A stretch of 64,000 nt of DNA from Pseudomonas sp. DTU12.3 (GTDB lineage: Bacteria; Pseudomonadota; Gammaproteobacteria; Pseudomonadales; Pseudomonadaceae): contig NZ_CP027218.1 in the NCBI RefSeq assembly GCF_004124275.1, positions 1,057,501-1,121,500 on the forward strand, read 5' to 3'. Below the pieces are notes generated by a model, which did no database searches, had not been told where the DNA came from, and saw only the letters and a program-made list of their open reading frames with translations. Of the stretch, positions 1 through 11,893 are shown one piece after another (the stretch's first letter is position 1; every line of letters begins with the position of its first letter). The translations under genes were made by a program, and so were the position numbers.

Positions 1-1506
<1,506 letters not shown>

Positions 1507-1673
1507 TATAACACCCAAGCAATTTGCATGCTCCAAGCTGAAAAGCGAGAGAGACCAGATTGCGGTGTGTGAAGACGAAACGAACCGAAAGTTCGATGTT
1601 CACAAACACCGAAAGCTATCACATACCCAATTTGCTGAAGCGAGGCCGTCCGGCCACGACTCAGTACCCGAAT
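1507..1673 (+). other. 23S-5S internal transcribed spacer
   Basis: This 167-base spacer separates the 23S and 5S genes and contains no tRNA. It holds complementary segments around 1575-1620 (CGAAAGTTCG, and GATTGC/AAGCTATC-type stretches) that could fold during pre-rRNA processing. Nothing else is recognisable in it. Confidence 0.75.
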
Positions 1674-1793
1674 TTCTTGACGACCATAGAGCGTTGGAAC
1701 CACCTGATCCCATCCCGAACTCAGCAGTGAAACGATGCATCGCCGATGGTAGTGTGGGGTTTCCCCATGTGAGAGTAGGTCATCGTCAAGATT
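1674..1793 (+). rRNA. rrf: 5S ribosomal RNA
   Basis: This is a 120-base gene with the typical pseudomonad 5S sequence. It has the 5' CTTGACGACCATAGAGC stem strand, the conserved core CCCGAACTCAGCAGTGAAAC, and the closing strand ATCGTCAAG near 1782-1790, which pairs with the 5' end. It lies directly downstream of the 23S gene and before a strong terminator, so it is the last gene of the rRNA operon. The exact ends are inferred from the terminal stem. Confidence 0.96.
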
Positions 1794-1801
1794 AAATTCC
1801 G

Positions 1802-1837
1802 AAACCCCAATTGCGAAAGCAGTTGGGGTTTTGTTTT
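1802..1837 (+). terminator. rRNA operon rho-independent terminator
   Basis: A 13-bp stem (AAACCCCAATTGC with GCAGTTGGGGTTT, one G-T wobble) closes on a GAAA tetraloop and is followed by TTTGTTTT. It lies nine bases after the 5S gene and ends the rRNA operon. Confidence 0.93.
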
Positions 1838-1945
1838 GCCCGCAGGAAAGTTCTTACAGCATTCACGGACGTCGTCCGGCTGTCACAACCTGCCGACAAT
1901 GCTAAGGTTCTGCCCTAGCTTTTGTACTTTTCCAAGGAAGCCTTT

Positions 1946-4900
1946 ATGCCGGACGCCCAGTCCCTCAACGCTGCATTCATGGTGGTTCAGAGCAACAGCC
2001 TGGACGAACTGCGCAGCCTTGTGATCAGCATCATGCGACGCTATCCACTGGCGCCTTTGGAAAACGAAATTGCCCTGGTGCAAAGCAACGGAATCGCCCA
2101 ATGGCTTAAATTGGCTTTGGCGGAAGACCCCGAAGAGGACGATCTCGGCGGCTGCGGTATTGCCGCAGCGATTGATGTGCAACTGCCCGGCAGTTTTATG
2201 TGGCAGCTCTACCGAATGGTTCTGGGCCGAGAACAAATCCCGGCCAAATCCCTGCTCGATAAAGCTCCACTGACCTGGCGTCTCATGCGCCTGCTGCCAC
2301 AGGTCATCGACCGCGAGCATTTCGAGCCGCTGCAACGGTTCCTCACCCACGACACCGACTTGCGCAAGCGCTACCAACTCTCCGAGCGCCTGGCGGATCT
2401 CTTCGACCAATATCAGGTGTATCGGGCTGACTGGCTTGAGGATTGGGCTGAAGGGCGGCACCAGTTGCGCAATGTCAGGGGGGAAGTAAAACCTCTGTCA
2501 GCCACCAGTTGCTGGCAAGCCGAATTGTGGCGTGCATTGTTGGATGACGTGGGTGAACAAGGCATGGCACAGAGTCGCGCCGGTGTTCATCAACGGTTTA
2601 TCGAGCGCATCAACAATCTCACAGAGGCTCCGACCGGGCTTCCCTCGCGAGTGATCGTTTTCGGGATTTCTTCGTTGCCGGCCCAAGTCCTTGAAGCGCT
2701 GGCCGGGCTCGCACGTTTCAGCCAGGTTCTGCTTTGCGTGCACAACCCTTGCCGTCACCACTGGGCCGATATCGTCGCCGACAAGGACTTGCTGCGTCAC
2801 CAATACAAGCGGCAGTCGCGCAAGAGCGGAATGCCTGTTGTCCTCGACCCTGACACGTTGCACCAACATGCCCACCCGCTATTGGCTGCATGGGGTAAAC
2901 AAGGTCGCGACTACATCAACCTGCTCGACAGCTACGACGATCCCAACAGCTACCGTGCAGCGTTCCGCGACGGTCGCATCGACCTGTTCAGCGAAACCCG
3001 TCCGCACAATTTGCTCAATCAACTACAGGACGACATCCTCGAACTGCGCCCGCTCAACGAAACCCGCGAGCACTGGCCTGCGGTTGATCTGACAAAAGAT
3101 GATTCGATCCGTTTTCACATTGCCCACAGCGCTCAGCGTGAAGTTGAAATCCTTCACGACCAGCTCTTGGCCCGCTTCAGTGCCAACCCCGATTTGCGTC
3201 CTCGCGATGTCATCGTGATGGTGCCGGACATCGACAGCTATGCGCCGCATATCCGCGCAGTATTCGGCCAACTCGACCGGTATGATCCGCGTTTCATTCC
3301 CTTCACTTTGGCAGACCAGGGCCAACGTGGCCGCGATCCGCTACTGATCGCGGTCGAGCATTTGCTGAAACTGCCGGACAGCCGTTTTCCGGTCAGTGAG
3401 ATTCTCGACCTGCTCGATGTTCCTGCTTTGCGTGCGCGCTTCGGCGTCGAAGAGCGCGACTTGCCGACACTGCACCGCTGGATCGAAGGCGCAGGTGTCC
3501 GTTGGGGCATGAACGCCGAGCAACGCGCAGGGCTCGGCTTGCCTGATGAGCTGGAGCAGAACAGCTGGCATTTCGGTTTGCGGCGGATGTTGCTCGGTTA
3601 CGCCGTTGGCAGCGCAAATGCCTGCGCGGGTATCGAACCGTATGATGAAATCGGTGGCCTGGATGCCGCATTGATCGGGCCGCTGGTGGCGTTGCTCGAT
3701 GCACTGGAACTCGCCCATCAGGAGCTCATGCAATCGGCGCAACCGAAAGAGTGGGGCCGTCGATTGCAAGCGCTCATGCAGCTGTTCTTCAAAGCCAGCA
3801 ATGAACACGACGATTATTTGCTGACCCAACTTGAAGAGCTTCGCGAAACCTGGTTGGAGACCTGCGATGCAGTGGCTCTGGTGGATGAGCTGCCACTGAC
3901 TGTGGTGCGTGAAGCCTGGCTCGCGGGCCTCGATCAGGGCCGTTTGTCGCAACGCTTTCTCGCCGGGGCGGTGAACTTCTGCACGTTGATGCCGATGCGC
4001 GCCATCCCTTTCAAACTGGTGTGCCTGCTGGGCATGAATGACGGCGACTACCCCCGCGCGCAACCACCGTTGGACTTCGATCTGATGGGCAGCGATTACC
4101 GACCGGGCGACCGTTCCCGGCGCGAAGATGACCGCTATCTGCTGCTCGAGGCGCTACTGTCTGCGCGCAATCAGCTCTATATCAGCTGGGTCGGCCGCAG
4201 TATTCGTGACAACAGCGAGCGCCCGGCTTCGGTGCTGATCGGCCAGTTGCGCGATCACCTCGCCAGCGGCTGGCGGCTGTTCGATGAAACTCAGGATTTG
4301 TTGAGCGCCATGACCGAGGAGCATCCGTTGCAACCGTTCAGCGCGCGCTATTTCCATGAAGGCGATCAACTGTTCAGCTACGCCAGTGAATGGCAGGTGC
4401 TGCATCAACAGCCAGCGCCACAAAACAGCGCGGAATTGCTCACGCCTTTCATTCAGGAAGAACCGCTGAGCCTTGCTCTCCTGCAGGACTTTCTGCGTAA
4501 CCCGGTGCGGCACTTCTTCACGCAGCGACTCAAGGTGTATTTCGAAGCCGCCGAAGCGCCGTTGGCCGATGAAGAGCCTTTCGTGCTCGACGCGTTGCAG
4601 CGTTACATGCTCAGCGACAGCCTGCTCGAAGCTGCGCTGAGGCAACCGGACAACATCGACCAAGCCCTCGAGGTTCAAGCCCGCCGCCTGCAAAACAGTG
4701 GACTGTTGCCGATGGCTGGCTTCGGCGAATGTTTACAGCGAGAACTGATCGAACCGCTGCCGGACCTGTTGCAGCGTTATCAACAACTACTGACGTTGTG
4801 GCCGACACCGCTGACCAGTGCGATCCCGATCAGCCTCGATTTGCAGGGTTTGCGCCTGGAAGGCTGGCTCTCGGGTCTGCATCAGCGCAGCGATGGTGGG

Positions 4901-5398
4901 GTGTTGTCGGTCACGACCATTCCCAACAGCATCGGCTCGATCAAAAGCCGCAAATGGCATCGACTGAGCAAACCCTGGGTCAATCATCTTGTTGCCTGCG
5001 CCAGCGGGTTGTCACTGACCACCGCGTTGGTCGCCAGTGACGACACCTTGCTGCTTGAGCCGATGGAGCAGGACCGAGCGTTGCGTTTCCTTGGCGATCT
5101 GCTGCTCGCCTGGCAGGCCGGCATGCGCCAGCCGTTACCGATCGCCGTCAAAACCGCCTTCGCCTGGCTGTCCCAGACCGACCCGCTCAAGGCTGAAGCG
5201 GCCGCACGTAAAGCCTATGAAGGTGATGGCCAGACCAGTGAGGGCGAGCGCCGCGAAAGTCCGGCGTTGTCCCGGCAATATGCCGACTTCGATGCATTGC
5301 TTGAGGACGAAACATTCTCCGGTTGGTGCGACGCCCTGTACCGTCCATTGCAGGAAGCGCCTTGGCGCTCATTATCCAGTGAAGGGGTGCGCGCATGA
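1946..5398 (+). CDS. recC: Exodeoxyribonuclease V subunit gamma, RecC
   Basis: RecC is the Chi-recognising subunit of the RecBCD helicase-nuclease, which processes double-strand ends for homologous recombination. The 1150-residue product is close to the E. coli length of about 1120. It carries the RecC signature LVQSNGIAQWLK near the N-terminus and the degenerate UvrD-like helicase fold typical of RecC. The ATG at 1946 is preferred over an in-frame TTG at 1922 because AAGGAAG lies just before it. The gene ends in an ATGA overlap with recB, so the pair is translationally coupled. The order recC-recB-recD is usual in Pseudomonas. Confidence 0.96.
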   Translation: MPDAQSLNAAFMVVQSNSLDELRSLVISIMRRYPLAPLENEIALVQSNGIAQWLKLALAEDPEEDDLGGCGIAAAIDVQLPGSFMWQLYRMVLGREQIPAKSLLDKAPLTWRLMRLLPQVIDREHFEPLQRFLTHDTDLRKRYQLSERLADLFDQYQVYRADWLEDWAEGRHQLRNVRGEVKPLSATSCWQAELWRALLDDVGEQGMAQSRAGVHQRFIERINNLTEAPTGLPSRVIVFGISSLPAQVLEALAGLARFSQVLLCVHNPCRHHWADIVADKDLLRHQYKRQSRKSGMPVVLDPDTLHQHAHPLLAAWGKQGRDYINLLDSYDDPNSYRAAFRDGRIDLFSETRPHNLLNQLQDDILELRPLNETREHWPAVDLTKDDSIRFHIAHSAQREVEILHDQLLARFSANPDLRPRDVIVMVPDIDSYAPHIRAVFGQLDRYDPRFIPFTLADQGQRGRDPLLIAVEHLLKLPDSRFPVSEILDLLDVPALRARFGVEERDLPTLHRWIEGAGVRWGMNAEQRAGLGLPDELEQNSWHFGLRRMLLGYAVGSANACAGIEPYDEIGGLDAALIGPLVALLDALELAHQELMQSAQPKEWGRRLQALMQLFFKASNEHDDYLLTQLEELRETWLETCDAVALVDELPLTVVREAWLAGLDQGRLSQRFLAGAVNFCTLMPMRAIPFKLVCLLGMNDGDYPRAQPPLDFDLMGSDYRPGDRSRREDDRYLLLEALLSARNQLYISWVGRSIRDNSERPASVLIGQLRDHLASGWRLFDETQDLLSAMTEEHPLQPFSARYFHEGDQLFSYASEWQVLHQQPAPQNSAELLTPFIQEEPLSLALLQDFLRNPVRHFFTQRLKVYFEAAEAPLADEEPFVLDALQRYMLSDSLLEAALRQPDNIDQALEVQARRLQNSGLLPMAGFGECLQRELIEPLPDLLQRYQQLLTLWPTPLTSAIPISLDLQGLRLEGWLSGLHQRSDGGVLSVTTIPNSIGSIKSRKWHRLSKPWVNHLVACASGLSLTTALVASDDTLLLEPMEQDRALRFLGDLLLAWQAGMRQPLPIAVKTAFAWLSQTDPLKAEAAARKAYEGDGQTSEGERRESPALSRQYADFDALLEDETFSGWCDALYRPLQEAPWRSLSSEGVRA

Positions 5399-8300
5399 GT
5401 ACGAAGACACCCCTCGCCCTGGCATTCCCGCTACGTGGCAGCCAGTTGATCGAAGCCAGTGCCGGTACCGGCAAGACCTTTACTATTTCTGCACTTTATC
5501 TGCGCCTGATTCTTGGGCACGGCGGTGAAGCCAGCAGCTTCGGTCGAGAACTGCTGCCGCCGCAAATTCTCGTGGTGACGTTCACCGACGCTGCGACCAA
5601 AGAACTGCGCGAGCGGATCCGCACGCGACTGGCCGAGGCTGCGCGATTCTTTCGTGACGAGATGCCGGCCCCTGACGGGCTGATCGCCGAACTGCGCGAT
5701 CAATTCGATCCGCAGCAATGGCCCGGTTGCGCCAACCGTCTGGATATCGCCGCGCAATGGATGGACGAAGCGGCCGTTTCGACTATCCACAGTTGGTGTC
5801 AGCGCATGCTGCGCGAGCATGCGTTCGACAGCGGCAGCCTGTTCACCCAATCCCTGGAAACCGATCACAGCGATCTGCTTGGCGAAGTGTTACGCGATTA
5901 CTGGCGGCTGTTCTGCTACCCGATGCAGGGTGATGCGCTCAATTGGGTGCGCAGCAACTGGGGCGGTCCAGCGGCATTGTTGCCGCGTGTCCGCGGCTTG
6001 TTCGCGAGTGAGCGCGACAGCGATGAAGGCAAGGCGCCCGCTGAGCTTATCGAAGAGTGCCTGCAAGAGCGCCGCGCGGCATTGATCGAACTGAAAATGC
6101 CGTGGCGCCAATGGGCAGACGAGTTGCTCGCCATCTGTCATCAAGGTGTCGCCAGCAAGGCCGTCGATGGTCGCAAGATGCAGGCTCGCTACTTTGAACC
6201 GTGGTTCGAGAAGCTCAAGGCCTGGGCCGAAGACGAGGCCATGGAGCAACTGGACATCGGCACCGGCTTCACTCGACTGACTCCCGACGGCATGGCTGAA
6301 GCCTGGAAGGGCCAGGCCCCGAGTCATCCCGGGCTGGACGCCATGCCCGGACTGAAATCCAGTCTCGATGCATTGCCGACCCCCGACGCCGCGGTCTTGC
6401 AACATGCCGCCAAATGGGTCGGTGCGCGCTTTGAAGAAGAAAAACGCCGGCGCGCCGAAATGGGCTTCGACGACATGCTTTTGCGTCTGGATGCTGCCCT
6501 GCAATCGGAGGGGGGCGAGCGTCTTGCGATTCTGATTCGCGAGCAATTCCCGGTCGCGCTGATCGACGAATTCCAGGACACCGATCCGGTGCAGTACCGG
6601 ATTTTCGAGACGATCTATCGGATCGAAGACAACAATCCAGACACCGGGCTGTTTCTGATCGGCGATCCCAAGCAGGCGATCTATGCCTTTCGCGGTGCGG
6701 ACATCTACACCTATTTGCGCGCGCGTCAGGCCACCAGCGGCCGCTTGCATACGCTCGGCACCAACTTCCGCTCCAGTCACGGCATGGTCAATGCGGTCAA
6801 CCATGTATTCGAACGCGCCGAATCCCGCGAGCAGGGACGCGGCGCGTTTTTGTTCCGGGAAAAAAATGGTGATAACCCGGTGCCGTTTCTCCCTGTCGAG
6901 TCTCAGGGCCGCAAGGAGAAACTGCAGGTTGCCGGGCAAGACGTCGCAGCACTGAATGTCTGGTTATTGCCCAGTGATCAGCCTTTGTCAGGCGCAGTCT
7001 ATCGGCAACAATTGGCGGCGGCCTGTGCCAGCGAAATCACTGCGCTGCTCAATGGCGGACAAAGCGCCAGTGCGGGATTCACTCAGGACGGTAAGGACTT
7101 CAGAGGCCTGCGCCCCTCGGATATCGCGATCCTCGTGCGCGACGGTAAAGAAGCCCAGGCCGTGCGCGGTGAACTCGCCAGTCGTGGTGTGCGCAGCGTG
7201 TATCTGTCGGACAAGGACTCGGTGTTCGCCGCTCAGGAGGCCCACGACCTGTTGGCGTGGCTAAAGGCCTGCGCCGAACCGGATGTCGAACGTTCGCTGA
7301 AAGCCGCGCTCGCCTGCATCACCCTGAACCTGCCACTGGTTGAACTGGAGCGGCTGAACCAGGACGAACTGGTCTGGGAAACCCGTGTCATGCAATTTCG
7401 CGGCTATCGCGAACTGTGGCGCAAGCAAGGCGTGTTGCCGATGCTCCGACGTCTGTTGCACGACTTCCATTTGCCGCAGACCTTGATGACGCGCAGCGAT
7501 GGCGAGCGGGTGCTGACCAATCTTTTGCACCTCTCGGAACTGATGCAGCAAGCCGCCGCGGAACTCGATGGCGAACAGGCGCTGATCCGCCACCTGGCCG
7601 AGCTTCTGGCATTGTCGGGGCAGGCGGGTGAGGAGCAGATCCTGCGCCTGGAAAGCGACGAGCAACTGGTCAAGGTGGTGACCATCCACAAGTCGAAAGG
7701 GCTTGAGTATCCACTGGTGTTCCTGCCATTCATCTGCTCGGCAAAACCGGTCGATGGCAGTCGGTTGCCGCTGCATTACCACGACGCTTCGGGCAAGGCC
7801 CAGGTGAGCCTCAAGCCAACCGCCGAATTGATTGCGCAAGCGGATGAAGAGCGCCTCGCCGAGGATCTGCGCTTGCTGTATGTCGCCCTGACCCGCGCGC
7901 AACATGCCTGCTGGTTGGGCGTGACGGATCTCAAGCGCGGCAATAATAACAGCTCGGTGCTGCACCTTTCTGCGCTGGGTTATTTGCTCGGCGGTGGTGC
8001 GTCTCTGGGCGAATCCAGCGGGCTCGACCGTTGGCTGCGAGACCTGCAGCAGGACTGCCCGGCAATCAGCATCGCAGAAATGCCGCAGCCCACGGCTGAG
8101 CAATACCAGCCGCCGCGTAACGAAGCCATCCTCAGCGCCACGCTATTGCCCAAGCGCAAGGCCAGCGAAAACTGGTGGATCGCGTCCTACAGCGCGCTGC
8201 GCATCAGCGATGTGTTGAGTGTTGGCAGCGATGAAGCCCCCGACAGTCCGCAAGCGCAAAAGCTGTTCGATGACGAGCGCCTCGACCCGGACGCGCCACG

Positions 8301-9084
8301 GGAAATCATTGCCGGTGGCGCCGATATCCACCGCTTCCCCCGAGGCCCCAATCCGGGCACGTTTCTCCACGGTTTACTGGAGTGGGCCGGCGACGATGGC
8401 TTCGCGGTTTCTCGCGCGGCGCTGGAAGATGCGATTGGTCGCCGCTGCAATTTGCGTGGCTGGGAAGGCTGGATCGTCACCCTCAGTGACTGGCTGCAGC
8501 ATCTGCTCAAGTCGCCATTGCCGATTGCTGGCGGGCAGCCGCCGGTGATTCTCGAGCAGCTCAAGCAATACCGCGTCGAGATGGAATTCTGGTTCGCCAG
8601 CCATAAAGTCGATGTACTCAAGCTCGACGAACTGGTGCGTCAATACACGCACAATGGCGTCGCTCGGGTGGCGGCAGAACCGGTGCAACTCAACGGCATG
8701 TTCAAAGGTTTCATCGACCTGACCTTTGAACACAACGGCCGTTATTACGTGGCCGACTATAAATCCAATTGGCTGGGCGTGGATGATCTGGCGTACACCG
8801 AGCAAGCCATGGAACAGTCGATCCTCGACAATCGCTATGACCTGCAATATGTGTTGTATCTGTTGGCATTGCATCGCCAGCTCAAGGCACGATTGCCGGA
8901 TTATGATTACGACCGGCACATCGGTGGCGCGCTATATATGTTCCTGCGTGGCACCCGAGCAGACAGTCACGGCGTGTACTTTGCACGCCCGCCGCGCGAG
9001 TTGATCGAACGGCTGGACCGGATGTTCCAGGGCAAACCCGAACCCAAGGCCGAACCCGCATGGGAACAGGGAGTCCTGCTATGA
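5395..9084 (+). CDS. recB: Exodeoxyribonuclease V subunit beta, RecB
   Basis: RecB is the 3'-5' helicase and nuclease subunit of RecBCD. The 1229-residue product has a Walker A motif SAGTGKT at residues 22-28, the motif II region DEFQDTDP near residue 390, TNFRSS near 455, the helicase motif HKSKGLEYP near 762 and YVALTRAQ near 828. The C-terminal RecB nuclease domain shows the metal-binding pattern with an Asp in GFIDLTF and the DYK motif (VADYKSNW) near residues 1105-1125. The gene overlaps recC by four bases at its start and recD by four at its end, so all three subunits should be made together. Confidence 0.97.
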   Translation: MSTKTPLALAFPLRGSQLIEASAGTGKTFTISALYLRLILGHGGEASSFGRELLPPQILVVTFTDAATKELRERIRTRLAEAARFFRDEMPAPDGLIAELRDQFDPQQWPGCANRLDIAAQWMDEAAVSTIHSWCQRMLREHAFDSGSLFTQSLETDHSDLLGEVLRDYWRLFCYPMQGDALNWVRSNWGGPAALLPRVRGLFASERDSDEGKAPAELIEECLQERRAALIELKMPWRQWADELLAICHQGVASKAVDGRKMQARYFEPWFEKLKAWAEDEAMEQLDIGTGFTRLTPDGMAEAWKGQAPSHPGLDAMPGLKSSLDALPTPDAAVLQHAAKWVGARFEEEKRRRAEMGFDDMLLRLDAALQSEGGERLAILIREQFPVALIDEFQDTDPVQYRIFETIYRIEDNNPDTGLFLIGDPKQAIYAFRGADIYTYLRARQATSGRLHTLGTNFRSSHGMVNAVNHVFERAESREQGRGAFLFREKNGDNPVPFLPVESQGRKEKLQVAGQDVAALNVWLLPSDQPLSGAVYRQQLAAACASEITALLNGGQSASAGFTQDGKDFRGLRPSDIAILVRDGKEAQAVRGELASRGVRSVYLSDKDSVFAAQEAHDLLAWLKACAEPDVERSLKAALACITLNLPLVELERLNQDELVWETRVMQFRGYRELWRKQGVLPMLRRLLHDFHLPQTLMTRSDGERVLTNLLHLSELMQQAAAELDGEQALIRHLAELLALSGQAGEEQILRLESDEQLVKVVTIHKSKGLEYPLVFLPFICSAKPVDGSRLPLHYHDASGKAQVSLKPTAELIAQADEERLAEDLRLLYVALTRAQHACWLGVTDLKRGNNNSSVLHLSALGYLLGGGASLGESSGLDRWLRDLQQDCPAISIAEMPQPTAEQYQPPRNEAILSATLLPKRKASENWWIASYSALRISDVLSVGSDEAPDSPQAQKLFDDERLDPDAPREIIAGGADIHRFPRGPNPGTFLHGLLEWAGDDGFAVSRAALEDAIGRRCNLRGWEGWIVTLSDWLQHLLKSPLPIAGGQPPVILEQLKQYRVEMEFWFASHKVDVLKLDELVRQYTHNGVARVAAEPVQLNGMFKGFIDLTFEHNGRYYVADYKSNWLGVDDLAYTEQAMEQSILDNRYDLQYVLYLLALHRQLKARLPDYDYDRHIGGALYMFLRGTRADSHGVYFARPPRELIERLDRMFQGKPEPKAEPAWEQGVLL

Positions 9085-11198
9085 GCCGCACTTTTGCTGA
9101 TTTGTTGCCGACCCCGTTGGCGGCCGACAGCCTGTCGAGACTTGCACCGCTGACCAGCGCCGACGATTTGCTGCTGTTGCTCACCCGCTGGGTCGAGCGG
9201 GGCTGGCTGCGTGCACTGGACAAGGCATTCGTCGCATTTTTGCACGAGCTTGAGCCGGGCACCGATCCGTTGGTGTTGCTCGCCGCCGCACTGACCAGTC
9301 ACCAACTTGGTCACGGCCACGTGTGCCTGGATCTGTTCGAAACGCTCAAAGCCCCGGATTTTGCCCTGTCGTTGCCGCCCGAAGGCGACGTGCAAGGCGG
9401 CGTGTTATTGCTGCCCTCGCAATTGCTTGAGGCGCTCGACGGCGTGCATTGGTGCAAGGCGCTGGCCGCCAGTGGTCTGGTCGCGCTGGCGGCCGATACC
9501 CGTGAAGTGGCGCAACAGCGGCCGTTGGTGTTGGCCGGCAAACGTCTGTACCTGCGACGTTACTGGGCTTACGAACGGCGCATCGATGCGGCGTTGCGCC
9601 AGCGTCTGGCACAAACCGAGGCAACCCCGGTGGATCTGCCGCAGCGGTTGAACGAATTGTTCGGATCGGCCGGCTCCGGTGAAGTGATCGACTGGCAGAA
9701 ACTCGCCTGCGCCCTCGCTACCCGCAGCGCTTTCAGCATTGTCACTGGCGGTCCGGGTACCGGCAAAACGACGACGGTGGTACGCCTGCTCGCACTGCTT
9801 CAAGCACCGGCGGTGGAGGCTGGTCACCCGCTGCGCATTCGTCTCGCGGCACCGACAGGCAAAGCGGCGGCGCGATTGACCGAGTCCATCAGTCAGCAAG
9901 TGCAATCGCTGAAAGTTGCCGAAGAGGTGCGCGCGAAAATCCCTTGCGACGTGACCACCGTGCACCGCTTGCTCGGCAGTCGTCCCGGGACGCGACACTT
10001 CCGTCACCACGCCGGCAACCGCTTGCCGCTGGACGTGCTGGTGGTCGATGAAGCTTCGATGATCGACCTGGAAATGATGGCCAACCTGCTCGACGCGTTA
10101 CCGGCCCATGCGCGACTGGTGCTGCTCGGAGACAAGGATCAACTCGCCTCCGTGGAAGCCGGCGCAGTCCTTGGTGATCTGTGTCGTGACGCCGAACAGG
10201 GTTGGTACAACCCGCAAACCCGGCACTGGCTGGAATCTGTCAGCGGTGAATCGTTGCAAGGCAGTGGCCTGCACGAGGATGTCGACGGCGCCCATCCACT
10301 GGCGCAACAAGTGGTGATGCTGCGCCACTCCCGACGTTTCGGTGAGGGCAGCGGCATCGGTCAGCTCGCGCGGCGGGTTAATCAGCAGCTACCGCTAGAG
10401 GCGCGTCAGTTACTGGACAGCGGACACTATGAAGATGTGTTTTCGTTAAAACTGCCCAAGGCTGAACACGATCCCAAGCTCGAACGACTGGCACTTGACG
10501 GCCACGGCGATGGCAACGGACCGCAAGGCTATCGGCACTATCTGAGCGTGCTGCGCAATCAGCGTCCGTCGCCCGACAGACCGCTGGAACATCCAGACTG
10601 GACCCACTGGGCGCGTGACGTCTTGCAGGCCTTCGACACCTTCCAGCTGTTGTGTGCCGTGCGCAAAGGGCCGTGGGGTGTTGAAGGCCTGAACCTGCGT
10701 ATTACCGCCGCGTTGCTCAAGGCACGTCTGATCGACAACGATCAGCAATGGTACGAAGGTCGCCCGGTACTGATGACCCGCAATGACTACAGTCTGGGTC
10801 TGATGAACGGCGACATCGGCATCGCCCTCAAGCTGCCCGAGCGTGAAGGGCCGGATGCCGGCAAACCGCTGCTGCGCGTGGCCTTTCCGCGTAACGATGG
10901 CCAGGGCGGTGTGCGTTTCGTATTGCCGAGCCGGCTCAACGACGTGGAAACCGTCTACGCGATGACGGTGCACAAGTCGCAGGGATCGGAGTTCGCCCAC
11001 ACCGCGCTGATCCTTCCGGATGCCTTGAACCCGGTGCTGACCAAGGAGCTGATCTACACCGGCATTACCCGCGCCAAACACTGGTTCACCCTGATCGAAT
11101 CGCGTACCGAGGTGTTTGAAGAAGCCGTACAGCGCAAGGTCAAGCGTCTCAGCGGACTGATGCTGGAACTGGAAGAAGGCAGCGCGCCTCGCGGGTGA
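9081..11198 (+). CDS. recD: Exodeoxyribonuclease V subunit alpha, RecD
   Basis: RecD is the 5'-3' helicase of RecBCD. The 705-residue product, somewhat longer than the E. coli protein of about 608, has Walker A GGPGTGKTTT near residues 222-231, Walker B VVDEASMID near 320, and late motifs VHKSQGSEF near 630 and YTGITRAK near 657. The ATG at 9081 is chosen because it forms an ATGA overlap with recB and follows GGGAG. An upstream in-frame ATG at 9060 would give a longer overlap and is less likely. Confidence 0.96.
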   Translation: MSRTFADLLPTPLAADSLSRLAPLTSADDLLLLLTRWVERGWLRALDKAFVAFLHELEPGTDPLVLLAAALTSHQLGHGHVCLDLFETLKAPDFALSLPPEGDVQGGVLLLPSQLLEALDGVHWCKALAASGLVALAADTREVAQQRPLVLAGKRLYLRRYWAYERRIDAALRQRLAQTEATPVDLPQRLNELFGSAGSGEVIDWQKLACALATRSAFSIVTGGPGTGKTTTVVRLLALLQAPAVEAGHPLRIRLAAPTGKAAARLTESISQQVQSLKVAEEVRAKIPCDVTTVHRLLGSRPGTRHFRHHAGNRLPLDVLVVDEASMIDLEMMANLLDALPAHARLVLLGDKDQLASVEAGAVLGDLCRDAEQGWYNPQTRHWLESVSGESLQGSGLHEDVDGAHPLAQQVVMLRHSRRFGEGSGIGQLARRVNQQLPLEARQLLDSGHYEDVFSLKLPKAEHDPKLERLALDGHGDGNGPQGYRHYLSVLRNQRPSPDRPLEHPDWTHWARDVLQAFDTFQLLCAVRKGPWGVEGLNLRITAALLKARLIDNDQQWYEGRPVLMTRNDYSLGLMNGDIGIALKLPEREGPDAGKPLLRVAFPRNDGQGGVRFVLPSRLNDVETVYAMTVHKSQGSEFAHTALILPDALNPVLTKELIYTGITRAKHWFTLIESRTEVFEEAVQRKVKRLSGLMLELEEGSAPRG

Positions 11199-11317
11199 AA
11201 ATCCAGGCGTTGAACGGCGTTTACTGACCAACCGGTCAGAGGGCGCCGCCTCGCTGGTGTTTCACCGCTGTGCTATCGTTGCGGCATCATTTCGCTACGA
11301 TCCAAGAGAATCCCTGC

Positions 11318-11893
11318 ATGAAGGTGTCTGTCTGGGCGACAGCGCGCGCGGTTGGCGGCAAGCACGCGTTGCTTGTCGGTCTGCTCTGGCTGTTGACGGG
11401 CGTGGCCGTCGCGCAAGCGCAACCGCCGACGGGCATGGCTGAGCATCGCGCGCAATCGGTCACCCAAGTGGTTCTCGGCATCCTCAGTTACGCACGCTGG
11501 CCGGTAGAACCTACGCAGTTGCGCCTGTGCATCGTCGGCCCCACCGAATACACCGACGATCTGGTCAAAGGCACCACGCAGGCCACCGGCCGGCCGGTCT
11601 TGGTGCGGCGCTTGCTGGCCGATAACCCGGCCATCGTCAATGAATGCGATGCGGTCTATATCGGCAAACTGACAGCGGATGAGCGCAGCCGACTTTTCGA
11701 ATCGTTGATGGGTCATCCGGTACTGAGCATCAGTGAAGGTGGCGATCAGTGCACGGTGGGCAGTCTGTTCTGCCTGCGCGTCGGCGATGAGCAGGTGTCC
11801 TTCGAGGTCAACCTCGACTCCGTGGCCCGCAGCGGCGTACGCATTCATCCAAGCGTGCTGCAATTGTCGCGTCGCAAACCGGCGGCACCATGA
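11318..11893 (+). CDS. yfiR: Periplasmic repressor of the YfiN diguanylate cyclase, YfiR
   Basis: YfiR is a periplasmic protein of the DUF4154 family. In P. aeruginosa it binds the YfiN periplasmic domain and holds its cyclase activity down. From the chosen ATG the protein has 191 residues with a hydrophobic signal segment at about 16-34. Cysteines fall at 71, 110, 145 and 152, which as I recall is the spacing of the two redox-sensing disulfides of P. aeruginosa YfiR. An in-frame start 48 bases upstream is possible but would put 16 extra residues before the signal peptide. It overlaps yfiN by four bases. Confidence 0.92.
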   Translation: MKVSVWATARAVGGKHALLVGLLWLLTGVAVAQAQPPTGMAEHRAQSVTQVVLGILSYARWPVEPTQLRLCIVGPTEYTDDLVKGTTQATGRPVLVRRLLADNPAIVNECDAVYIGKLTADERSRLFESLMGHPVLSISEGGDQCTVGSLFCLRVGDEQVSFEVNLDSVARSGVRIHPSVLQLSRRKPAAP